A stretch of 50,002 nucleotides of DNA. It comes from Dinghuibacter sp035492835 (GTDB lineage Bacteria; Bacteroidota; Bacteroidia; Chitinophagales; Chitinophagaceae). Location: positions 1 through 50,002 of the forward strand of contig NZ_DATJIY010000158.1 in the NCBI RefSeq assembly GCF_035492835.1, read 5' to 3'. The first letter of the stretch is position 1. Every line of letters starts with the position of its first letter. The notes beneath the pieces are model-generated. The model did no database searches and had not been told where the DNA came from. It saw nothing but the letters and a program-made list of their open reading frames with translations. Made by a program: the position numbers and the translations under genes. Shown in pieces: positions 1 to 6,950 of this stretch.

Positions 1-1
1 T

Positions 2-148
2 TTTGGCATTTTCGACACCTTTGAAGAACAGTCGGGCAGACAGGCTCATCTTGCCGGCGATATCGCCAAAGCCCTTATGGCCAAAGCCCCGGAGCTGCTG
101 GCAAAGGCGCCGCTCATCGAGCAGCTGGATGTGCTGGCGGCAAAGTAA
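2..148 (+). CDS. Antibiotic biosynthesis monooxygenase-like protein, C-terminal fragment
   Basis: An open frame enters from the left edge and stops with TAA at 146-148, giving the last 48 residues of a protein. The visible part reads FGIFDTFEEQSGRQAHLAGD and continues through an alanine/leucine-rich helix to a tail ending in DVLAAK. This matches the C-terminal half of small ABM-domain (YgiN-like, ferredoxin-like fold) proteins of about 95-100 residues, where the F-x-x-F-x-x-E strand and the A-H helix line the active site. Family members are quinol monooxygenases or, often, of unknown substrate. The start and first half lie outside the window. It converges on the minus-strand gene ending at 170, with only 21 bases between the two stops. 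The family call is by remembered similarity only. Confidence 0.7.
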   Translation, partial: FGIFDTFEEQSGRQAHLAGDIAKALMAKAPELLAKAPLIEQLDVLAAK

Positions 149-169
149 AATAGGCGTCTAAAGCAAAAA

Positions 170-1225
170 TCAAAAGAAGCTCAAGCCCACGGCTCCGCCG
201 AGCCATACCTCGGTGTGCTTGCCCCAGCCGTTGGAGGGCCAGCCGGTGCCGGGGATGTCGGACACGTGGGAGCCGGAGGGGAGCTTGGTGGGGGCGGCGT
301 AGAGGTTGAGGGTGGGGCCGGCGGCGAGGATGGCGTGGGGGGAGATGCGGAAGCCAATGGTGGGTTGGCCGCGGACGATCTCGCCGAGGAATTTCCAGCT
401 GTCGGTGAAGACTTGCTGATGGACGACTTCGCCGTTGAAGATCCACTGGTTGCCGAGGTCGATCTGGGTGCCGAGACCGACGCCGACGGAGTAGTTGTGG
501 AGACCGGACCAGTCCTGGGCGCCGGCCTGGACGATGCCGTAGAGGCGGCGGGTGCCGCTTTTGAAGGCGACGGTGACGCCGGTGACGTCGGCGGTTGATA
601 CGGATACCTGACGGAAGCCGTTTTTTCGGACGATGTTGACGAGACCGATGGTGTAGCCGTCGCTGGTGTCGGCGATGTTGACGAGGCCAATTTGGGCGCC
701 GTGGACGCGGGTGGCCCGGTTGACCAGGCCGGACATCTGGACGCCGCGGACGGAGATGGCCTGGTTATAGAGACCGGCCAGCTGCGCGCCGTAGACATTG
801 TGACGGCTGACGTTGGCGAGCCCGGCCAGCTGGGCGCCGCGCACGGAATCACCGGCGAGGTTGACGAGACCGGCGACCTGCACGCCGCGGACGGAGTCGC
901 GGGTGCGGTTCAGGACACCCGCCAGCTGAACGCCGGTGGCGGCGCCGCCGACGGTGTTGAAAAGACCGGCGACCTGTATATAACCGGCGTTGTGGGCGTC
1001 GATATTGAAGGCGCCGGCGAGCGCCATTCCCTGGAGACCGGCTTCCCTGCCGCCGACGAGGTTGAGGGCAAAATGGTTGACGATCTGGCGGTCGGCGCGG
1101 CCGTGGCTGCTGATGCCGGGGACGATCGAGACCTGCAGGGGCAGGGGTTTGTAGGTGACTGAGTCCTGGGCCGATGCGCGCTGCGCGAAGAGCAGCGCGA
1201 AGAAAGCGAGATGTTGGATGCGCAT
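170..1225 (-). CDS. LA_2272-like surface-repeat protein (secreted, putative outer-membrane)
   Basis: The protein has 351 residues, starting at the ATG at 1225 (MRIQHLAFFALLF...), which opens directly into a signal peptide ending near ASAQ. A longer reading from 1252 adds nine residues before the signal and is unlikely. After a short leader (VSIVPGISSHGRADRQIVNHF) come about nine imperfect repeats of roughly 20 residues with the pattern G-x-Q-[LVM]-[AS]-G-L-x-N, from about residue 55 to 210. The last 130 residues alternate polar and aromatic positions and end in LSFF, as outer-membrane beta-strand proteins do. The repeat resembles the LA_2272 surface-repeat family; no biochemical role is known to me. 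It is a paralogue of the C-terminal two thirds of the upstream STN protein (1317-2954), from which a terminator at 1284-1310 separates it. Sequence similarity of the two suggests duplication. Function is unknown. Confidence 0.75.
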   Translation of the reverse strand: MRIQHLAFFALLFAQRASAQDSVTYKPLPLQVSIVPGISSHGRADRQIVNHFALNLVGGREAGLQGMALAGAFNIDAHNAGYIQVAGLFNTVGGAATGVQLAGVLNRTRDSVRGVQVAGLVNLAGDSVRGAQLAGLANVSRHNVYGAQLAGLYNQAISVRGVQMSGLVNRATRVHGAQIGLVNIADTSDGYTIGLVNIVRKNGFRQVSVSTADVTGVTVAFKSGTRRLYGIVQAGAQDWSGLHNYSVGVGLGTQIDLGNQWIFNGEVVHQQVFTDSWKFLGEIVRGQPTIGFRISPHAILAAGPTLNLYAAPTKLPSGSHVSDIPGTGWPSNGWGKHTEVWLGGAVGLSFF

Positions 1226-1283
1226 AGTCGTGGATTTACACCAGCAAGACAACGCAAGAGGAAGATACCCCTACGACCGCGGG

Positions 1284-1310
1284 AAAAAATGGGCGGCGCC
1301 GGGGCGCCGC
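1284..1310 (-). terminator. Rho-independent terminator after the STN-domain gene
   Basis: Read on the minus strand, an 8-bp perfect stem (GCGGCGCC / GGCGCCGC, effectively a 6-bp stem with a short loop) is followed after three bases by TTTTTT. It begins 7 bases beyond the stop codon of the gene at 1317-2954. It would end the sigma-FecR-STN transcript or attenuate read-through into the paralogous repeat gene at 170-1225. Confidence 0.65.
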
Positions 1311-1316
1311 GGGGCG

Positions 1317-2954
1317 TCAAAAGAAAATCAACCCCGCGGTCGCGCCGATCCACCCGGAGGTGCGGGGATCCCAGTCGGTGGCAAAGGAGGGAGGGACGTG
1401 CTCGTCGGCGGGCGGGTGCCGGTTGGCGGCGAAGAGCGAAGCGCGGACGCCCGCGAAGAGGCTAACGGTGCTGGATAACCGAAACGTGACCGCCGGGGTC
1501 AGGCGGTAGATGGCGCCGACGGAGCGCCAGCGTTGGTCGTTGATCGTTTCGCCGGTCAGTTCCAGGAGGAGGCCCCAGGGGGAGGTGTGGAAGTGGAAGG
1601 CGTGACCGACGCCGTAGCCCATGCTGAAGTAGCCGCCGCGAGGGTCGTACCCACCCAGGAGGATACTGTAGAGCGCGGGGTTGCCACCTTTGTAGGCGGC
1701 GGTAAAACCGGTCGTTTCGCCGTAGGAGACGGAGAGCTGGTGGATGCCGTGGCGGACGATGCTGACCAGGCCGAGGCTGTAGCCATAGGAGGTATCGGCG
1801 ATATTGACGATGCCCAGCTGGAAACCGTTGAGGCGGCGGGCATGGTTGATGATGCCGATCTGCATGCCGTCGATACGGGGCGCCCGGTTGTAGGCGCCGG
1901 CGACCTGGACGCCGCGGATCGAGTCGCGCGACAGGTTGGCAAAGCCGGCCACCTCGAGACCCGCGACGGGGCCGTGGACGACGTTGGCAAAACCCGCGAC
2001 GATACAACCGCTTACCGAATCCAGGTCGCTGTTGACGGCGCCGGCCAGCTGGGCGCCGACGACGGGACCGCCGGCCACGTTCAGGAGACCCGCGGCCTGC
2101 ACCATGCCAACGCTGCGTTTGTCGAGGTTGAAGACGCCGGCCAGCTCCACGCCCCGCGTACCGGCGCTGTAGCCGCCGATGAGGTTGAGGGAAACCGTGT
2201 TGGTGACCTGCGGGGCCATCCGGCCGTGGGTGCCGAGACTCGGCAGCAGCGAGACCTGGTAGGGCTCGCTGGTAAAAAAGCGGGCCAGGTTCATGCTTTG
2301 GATCCTTTCCCGCGAAGATAGGAACAAGCGTCCCCACCAGTTGTGCTCTATACCCGTGGAGATCGTCAGGGGCGCGATCTCGGTGACCCGGGCTGGGCTG
2401 ATCGCAATGGTGTATTCCTGCTCGCCGGCGTGTTCACCGGCGACGGATAAGGTGGTGTCCTGGTACCATTCCTTGCTGACCGTAAGGGTCGGCGCGCGGT
2501 TGCGTTCCCGCAGGCGCAAACGGAAAAAACCCTGCTCGTCGGTCAGGGTGGTCTGGAGTTGATCGGGTAAGTATACGCTCGCCTGGTAGAGGGGCTTTCC
2601 CGTGGACGCGTCGAGCACGTGCCCCGTCAGGAGCCAGGACGTTTCTTTGGGCGGGGGCGGTTGCCTCAGGATGATCAGGTACCGGCCGCTGGGGACGTAT
2701 TGGTACCCCGTCCCCAGCAGGCCCTCGAGCACCTGCCGCAACGACGCTCGGTTATACGAGGCCGTTACCAGGCTGTCCTGCGGCAGGATGTTGCTGTTAT
2801 AGGAAAAACCGCACCCCGCCCGCCGCGCCAGGGTATCCAGCACCCGCGCCAGGGGCTGACGGCGCACGTGCAGGGTGACCTGCCGGTCGAGATAGGACTG
2901 CGCGGACGCGCCGCTCAGGCACGCCACCAAAAGGAGCACGAACAGCGATCTCAT
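1317..2954 (-). CDS. STN-domain / carboxypeptidase-regulatory-like protein with surface repeats and C-terminal beta-rich domain
   Basis: This is a 545-residue exported protein. Residues 1-18 are a signal peptide ending ASAQ. Residues about 24-76 match the STN (secretin/TonB short N-terminal) domain: LHVRRQPLARVLDTLARRAG followed by a FSYNSNIL segment. Residues about 106-190 match a carboxypeptidase-regulatory-like beta-sandwich (LTGHVLDASTGKPLYQASVY, then LTDEQGFFRLRL). Residues about 240-400 carry roughly eight G-x-x-x-AG-x-x-N repeats of about 20 residues. The last ~145 residues are rich in alternating aromatic strands and end GLIFF, suggesting membrane insertion. In FecI/FecR systems the STN domain normally sits on a TonB-dependent receptor and contacts FecR in the periplasm. 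Here no TonB plug or receptor barrel is seen and the repeat module takes that place. The start codon overlaps the fecR stop (ATGA), so the two are translationally coupled. Its ligand is unknown. Confidence 0.8.
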   Translation of the reverse strand: MRSLFVLLLVACLSGASAQSYLDRQVTLHVRRQPLARVLDTLARRAGCGFSYNSNILPQDSLVTASYNRASLRQVLEGLLGTGYQYVPSGRYLIILRQPPPPKETSWLLTGHVLDASTGKPLYQASVYLPDQLQTTLTDEQGFFRLRLRERNRAPTLTVSKEWYQDTTLSVAGEHAGEQEYTIAISPARVTEIAPLTISTGIEHNWWGRLFLSSRERIQSMNLARFFTSEPYQVSLLPSLGTHGRMAPQVTNTVSLNLIGGYSAGTRGVELAGVFNLDKRSVGMVQAAGLLNVAGGPVVGAQLAGAVNSDLDSVSGCIVAGFANVVHGPVAGLEVAGFANLSRDSIRGVQVAGAYNRAPRIDGMQIGIINHARRLNGFQLGIVNIADTSYGYSLGLVSIVRHGIHQLSVSYGETTGFTAAYKGGNPALYSILLGGYDPRGGYFSMGYGVGHAFHFHTSPWGLLLELTGETINDQRWRSVGAIYRLTPAVTFRLSSTVSLFAGVRASLFAANRHPPADEHVPPSFATDWDPRTSGWIGATAGLIFF

Positions 2955-3907
2955 CGGATCACCACCTCCTGTCCTTGCCTGGACCAGCTGAGCCCAAGGG
3001 TTTTGGTGGCGACGTCCAGGACCTGGTCCAGCGACTCGTCCCGGAAGGTCGCGGTCAGCGGCAGGTCCGCCGCGCCGGGCGTGTCGATGCGGATCGGCGT
3101 GTCATAGGCCTCGCTCAGGACCTGGGCCAACCGGCCGAGCGGCGTGGCGTGACAGGCAAAAACCCGGGTGCGGTAGTATTGATACAGCTGGTCGGTGGTG
3201 GTCCTTATCGTGGCGCCCCCGGCGGTTATCCGAACCTCCTGTCCCGCGCCGATCTCCTGTTGACGGTCCCCTCCGACACGTATGGCCACCCTGCCCGTTT
3301 CAACGGTTACGATGGTGGCGCTGTCGCCCTGGCGGATGTTGAAGGACGTGCCCAGCACCTGGACGGTGGCGGCGCCGACCTTTACCAGGAAGGGCTGGGC
3401 GGGGTTCTGGCGGATGTCGAAAAAGCCCTCGCCGTCCAACGTCACCGAACGGTCGAAGCGGGCGGTATATTTCAATGAAGAGTGTTTGTTGAGCGTTACC
3501 TGGGAGCCGTCGGGCAGGGTTTGGGTAAGGGCGATGGCGTTGGACTGGAGCGTCAGGGTGCGGTTGAGGTAGCCCCAGATGGCGGTGGCGGTCAGCGCGA
3601 TAACGGCGGCGGCGGCGACCCAGAGTAAGGGGGAGCGGTGGCGGCGGATCGAGCGGACCGGAGACATAGCCGGCTCGGCACGGCGCGCCTGGAACCTTTC
3701 CCAGGCGGCCATCTCATCCACGGGCTCGGCCGGGGCCTGGGCGCGGCTGGCGTCCCACAGCAAGCGGAAGTGGTCGAAGTAGCGGCGGTTGGCGGCGTCG
3801 AGCGCGCACCATCCTGTGACCTGTTCCCGCTCGGCGGCGGTGGCCTCGCCCAGGAGGTACTTGACCAGGAGGGCGTCTATCGCGGGATCAAAACGGGGCG
3901 CTGACAT
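2951..3907 (-). CDS. FecR family anti-sigma factor with DUF4974 domain
   Basis: The protein has 318 residues. Residues 11-55 form the cytoplasmic sigma-binding helix bundle typical of Bacteroidota FecR proteins (LLVKYLLGEATAAEREQV, then W-x8-RRYFDHFRLLW). A single membrane segment lies at about 93-112. The periplasmic FecR domain covers about 125-215, with the characteristic LPDGSQVTLN and G-x-FFDIRQNPAQPF-x-V motifs and VLGTSFNI. A DUF4974 domain follows at about 245-318 (TPLGRLAQVLSEAYDTPIRI, L-x-x-VLDVATKTLGLSW). It should hold the upstream ECF sigma factor inactive until an outer-membrane partner signals. The gene begins inside the sigma gene (20-base overlap) and its stop overlaps the STN gene start, so all three are one operon. 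Confidence 0.93.
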   Translation of the reverse strand: MSAPRFDPAIDALLVKYLLGEATAAEREQVTGWCALDAANRRYFDHFRLLWDASRAQAPAEPVDEMAAWERFQARRAEPAMSPVRSIRRHRSPLLWVAAAAVIALTATAIWGYLNRTLTLQSNAIALTQTLPDGSQVTLNKHSSLKYTARFDRSVTLDGEGFFDIRQNPAQPFLVKVGAATVQVLGTSFNIRQGDSATIVTVETGRVAIRVGGDRQQEIGAGQEVRITAGGATIRTTTDQLYQYYRTRVFACHATPLGRLAQVLSEAYDTPIRIDTPGAADLPLTATFRDESLDQVLDVATKTLGLSWSRQGQEVVIR

Positions 3908-4466
3908 ACAAAATGGTTTTCAACACGATGATCAATATCACGGGCAGGTAATCGATCAACTGCTCCCGCAGGATTCGGAGAGCCTTACCCATCTGGTTTT
4001 CCACGGTCTTTACGGAGATACCCAGGTGGTCGGCGATCTCGCGGTATTTGAGGGACTCGAAACGGCTCAGCTGAAAAATGGTGCGGCACTGCTCGGGCAA
4101 TTCGTTCATAGCCCCCCTGATCCGGCTTTCCAGCTCCTTTAACGGGGAACCGGGGCCGCCGGAGCTGGGCTCGCCCTGACGGACGGCGTGGGCCTGGTAG
4201 GCTCTTCTCACTTTGAGGTGCTTTTGATGATTCAGGCATTCGTGGTACACCGACCGGTACAGGTAGGCCTCGGTCGAGGTTTCGATACGGACCTCACCTG
4301 CCCGCTCATAGAGCCGGGCAAAGACGTTCTGTACCATTTCCTCGGCCTGGCTGCCGTCCCTGAGGAGGGTACAGGCATAGGCGTGCAACCTTCGGAAGTG
4401 GCTCTTGAACAAGCGTTCAAATGCCTCGTCGGTAAACCCGCCGGGTCCCGGCTGAAATTCCTCCAT
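3888..4466 (-). CDS. ECF-type RNA polymerase sigma factor
   Basis: I chose the ATG at 4466 (MEEFQPGPGG...), giving 192 residues; the frame is open further to a TTG at 4511 but that would add 15 atypical residues. Region 2 is seen as FERLFKSHFRRLHAYACTLL with the following QAEEMVQNVFARLYE helix that binds core polymerase and the -10 element. Region 4 is seen as LPEQCRTIFQLSRFESLKY followed by the helix-turn-helix REIADHLGISVKTVENQM. The C-terminal ~20 residues are strongly hydrophobic (DYLPVILIIVLKTILYV), a tail seen in some Bacteroidota ECF factors, and part of it is encoded by the bases that also encode the FecR start. It belongs to the FecI-like group and is controlled by the FecR protein downstream. 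Its targets probably include this operon. Confidence 0.92.
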   Translation of the reverse strand: MEEFQPGPGGFTDEAFERLFKSHFRRLHAYACTLLRDGSQAEEMVQNVFARLYERAGEVRIETSTEAYLYRSVYHECLNHQKHLKVRRAYQAHAVRQGEPSSGGPGSPLKELESRIRGAMNELPEQCRTIFQLSRFESLKYREIADHLGISVKTVENQMGKALRILREQLIDYLPVILIIVLKTILYVSAPF

Positions 4467-4589
4467 GCTGACGAGTTGAGGTGTCAAAGTCCTGCTTTTC
4501 GAATAAGACAACCCAGTTGTACTTTACCCCTATGCAGATTCGCTATTTTTGTTGAAGGTAGCCAATTCATGGAAACCGACTCAAGGAGG

Positions 4590-6950
4590 TCAATCCACCC
4601 GGAAAGTAACCGTGGCCTCGAAAGCGCCGGAATTGCAGATACCTTGTACCGTAGCCGTAAACCGCCCCTTCAGGTCGTCGGTGTAAAAGCGGATGACGGC
4701 CTCACCCTGTTTGTCGGTGGCGCGGAGCGGCATCCAGCCCAGCGTGGAAAAGGTGACGGGCTCCGGCGCCCGCAGGTTGGCGCTGTCCGAATTGTAGACG
4801 GCCCGGGCTGGAACGGTGATGGGCTGGATCGCCGACAACGTCGGCAAAACGGTATCCATACAGTGATCGTAGACGATATAACCCCGACCGAAAGACGGTC
4901 CGTTGCCATAGATATATTGTTCCCCCTTTCTCGGGCGGCGGCTCCCGATCTCGTGGCCCGGCGTCTTACAATTCAATACGTTGAACTGGCAGACGTAGTC
5001 GCGGCATCCCTTGCTGTAGGTGTCGTCCCAGTTGGCATCTTCGGCCCGGACCACGACGCGGCTCAGCGTCTTGACGGCGTTAAAACCGGCGGCGGCGGCC
5101 TCTTCGGGCTCCGTGCTGTCTTCGACGGCTTTGGGCTTTGGGGTATACGCGGTTCGGGCCAGCCGTGCGTCGAGGCTATCGTAATCGTTTTCGATAACCA
5201 GGTGGTAACCATCGGCTTCGCCCTTACCCGCGACCGAAAGGATGGGCGGCCGGGAACCCTCCGGTTCGACGAGGGCCTGGTATGGAATCCTGAATGCCCC
5301 GTTCGAATCGGTCTGGAAAGCGTATACGGTTTTGCCGAGGACGATCAGCGGCATGGGATGCTTCAGGCGGCGCTCCCCGAAAAGGACATAGCCGTGGTCT
5401 TCGCTGCGCGGGGACCCTTCCGTCGCGGTGTCGTTCCCCCAGGGTGTTTTGGGGCTTAGCTCGGTGAGCAGCGCGGTCTCCAGCGCGGTGTCGAGGTATT
5501 TTACGGGGAGCAGGCGGGAAGCGTCGCCGTCGTATTTCAGGGCGGCGTCGATGCCGCGTCCGGCCGACCTCGACGACAATGCCGAGGCAAAAGAAAATAC
5601 GCCCGGCGCCGCGCCGCCTTTTTCGTCGGTTAACCGGAGCCGTAAGGTCACCAGCGAACGGGCATGGTGAACGGCCGAGTCGATGGTCAGCTGCGCGTGT
5701 ACGGGCCGGTATGGCACGTATATCGCCCGGGCGGCCAGCCGGCGGCCGGCGCTATCGAAGAGGGCGATGGTCGCCAGTCCCCTGCTCCAGCCCTGCGTGG
5801 GCAGCGTTAACTTGCCCGATGCGTTCCTGAGGGTCAGCCCGGCCGAAAAGAGGACGTCGGTGTTGTTGTAGATCAACAGCAAACAGCGGCTGCCGGGGCC
5901 GGGACCGGTGATCGCCATCCGTAGGGAGTCGGTGGCGATGGCTGTATTCAGCATAAGGGTGAAGCCGTCCGGCCGTACTTCCGGGAACGCGCCCCGTATA
6001 TAAGAGCCGCCGGGCAGATCGTCCGGCACGACGGCGTAGGTCTTACCGGTGTGGACCAGGCAGTCGGTGTACCCAAGCCCTAGGGCGTCGGTCTGGAAAT
6101 AACCGACGTCGCTGCCGTCCTCGGTGATCCGGCCCGTCGTGGACACGCCCATCCCGTCTGCGCGGGTGAGGGCGATCCCGATCCTGCCCGTACGTCCGTC
6201 GACCAGCTCCCCGCCTTCAGGGAAACAACGGAGCCGTATCCGTCCGGGTGTGGGGTCCAGGGTCGTCCAGAAGTGCCGCGCGCGTTTATCCCTGCTCACG
6301 GTGACGGACAGGGTCAGGCTGTTTTTCAGGGTATCGGCGGGTGCCAGCGTCAATCGCACTTCGCCAAAGGCGTCGATGACGGCCTGGCCGCTCTGCAACG
6401 GCTGGCCGTCGCCGGTCAGGGTATAGCGGAAAACACCGCCCGCGGCGAGACCGCCATAGTCGGTGGTAACGCGGCAGCGCACGGTCAGGGTGTCGATCGT
6501 GGTTTGTAGCGAAAAGGCCTCCCGGCGGCCGGTCCTCACGGTGATGGGTAACTCGAAAGGGGTCGCCCGACCGGCAAAGGCATCGTTCGTATACGCCATC
6601 AACCGGTATGTCCCGCTGGCTAGGCTGTCGGGGATCTGCAGGGACCCGCTGCCGATGCCTTCCTGGAGGAGTACCCGGCCCGTCGCCGCAACGCTCCCGG
6701 TGGCCGGGTCCGCCAGCACCGCATAGACGGTATGCGGGGGCGTCGTGTCGCCGCCCTGGTTAAGCAGGTAGGCGGTGAAAAAAATGGATTCATTGACCGC
6801 ATAGACCGACTTGTCCAGGTCAAGATAGAGCCGGGGCTGGCGGTGCGCGGCCCATACTTTCGTGAGCTCGGCGATGGCGCTATCGGGCGCTTGCGCGACG
6901 GCATGTTCCGTCATAGCCGCCGCCAGGAGCAGGAGGATAACTCGGTTCAT
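4590..6950 (-). CDS. Large secreted macroglobulin (MG2)-like surface protein
   Basis: The protein has 786 residues with a signal peptide at 1-20 (ends HAVAQ). From about residue 40 the sequence RLYLDLDKSVYAVNESIFFT leads into a domain with SGTYRLMAYT near residue 118, the pattern of the MG2 domain of alpha-2-macroglobulin-like Bacteroidota proteins, in which 'Y-x-x-ge-x-v-x-f-x-a' strands are typical. A second beta-sandwich with RCFPEGGELVDGRTGRIGI lies at about 235-300, and two more beta-rich regions precede the end (EAVIRFYTDDLKGRFTATVQ). Similar proteins in this phylum often carry a TonB plug-like segment; I do not see one. A cysteine-rich stretch near residue 660 (C-x4-C-x5-C) may form disulfides. 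The gene overlaps the upstream GH43 gene by ATGA, so the two are co-translated. Role in cell-surface polysaccharide handling is an inference. Confidence 0.65.
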   Translation of the reverse strand: MNRVILLLLAAAMTEHAVAQAPDSAIAELTKVWAAHRQPRLYLDLDKSVYAVNESIFFTAYLLNQGGDTTPPHTVYAVLADPATGSVAATGRVLLQEGIGSGSLQIPDSLASGTYRLMAYTNDAFAGRATPFELPITVRTGRREAFSLQTTIDTLTVRCRVTTDYGGLAAGGVFRYTLTGDGQPLQSGQAVIDAFGEVRLTLAPADTLKNSLTLSVTVSRDKRARHFWTTLDPTPGRIRLRCFPEGGELVDGRTGRIGIALTRADGMGVSTTGRITEDGSDVGYFQTDALGLGYTDCLVHTGKTYAVVPDDLPGGSYIRGAFPEVRPDGFTLMLNTAIATDSLRMAITGPGPGSRCLLLIYNNTDVLFSAGLTLRNASGKLTLPTQGWSRGLATIALFDSAGRRLAARAIYVPYRPVHAQLTIDSAVHHARSLVTLRLRLTDEKGGAAPGVFSFASALSSRSAGRGIDAALKYDGDASRLLPVKYLDTALETALLTELSPKTPWGNDTATEGSPRSEDHGYVLFGERRLKHPMPLIVLGKTVYAFQTDSNGAFRIPYQALVEPEGSRPPILSVAGKGEADGYHLVIENDYDSLDARLARTAYTPKPKAVEDSTEPEEAAAAGFNAVKTLSRVVVRAEDANWDDTYSKGCRDYVCQFNVLNCKTPGHEIGSRRPRKGEQYIYGNGPSFGRGYIVYDHCMDTVLPTLSAIQPITVPARAVYNSDSANLRAPEPVTFSTLGWMPLRATDKQGEAVIRFYTDDLKGRFTATVQGICNSGAFEATVTFRVD

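Noticed and set aside
1533..2321. Long plus-strand open frame opposite the STN gene, and similar long frames opposite the permeases (for example 14422-15999, 22423-23826)
   Set aside because: They lie antisense to well-supported genes, are rich in Gly/Asp/Val from the reverse of GC-rich codons, and have no signal, motif or ribosome-binding site. They are by-products of high GC content.
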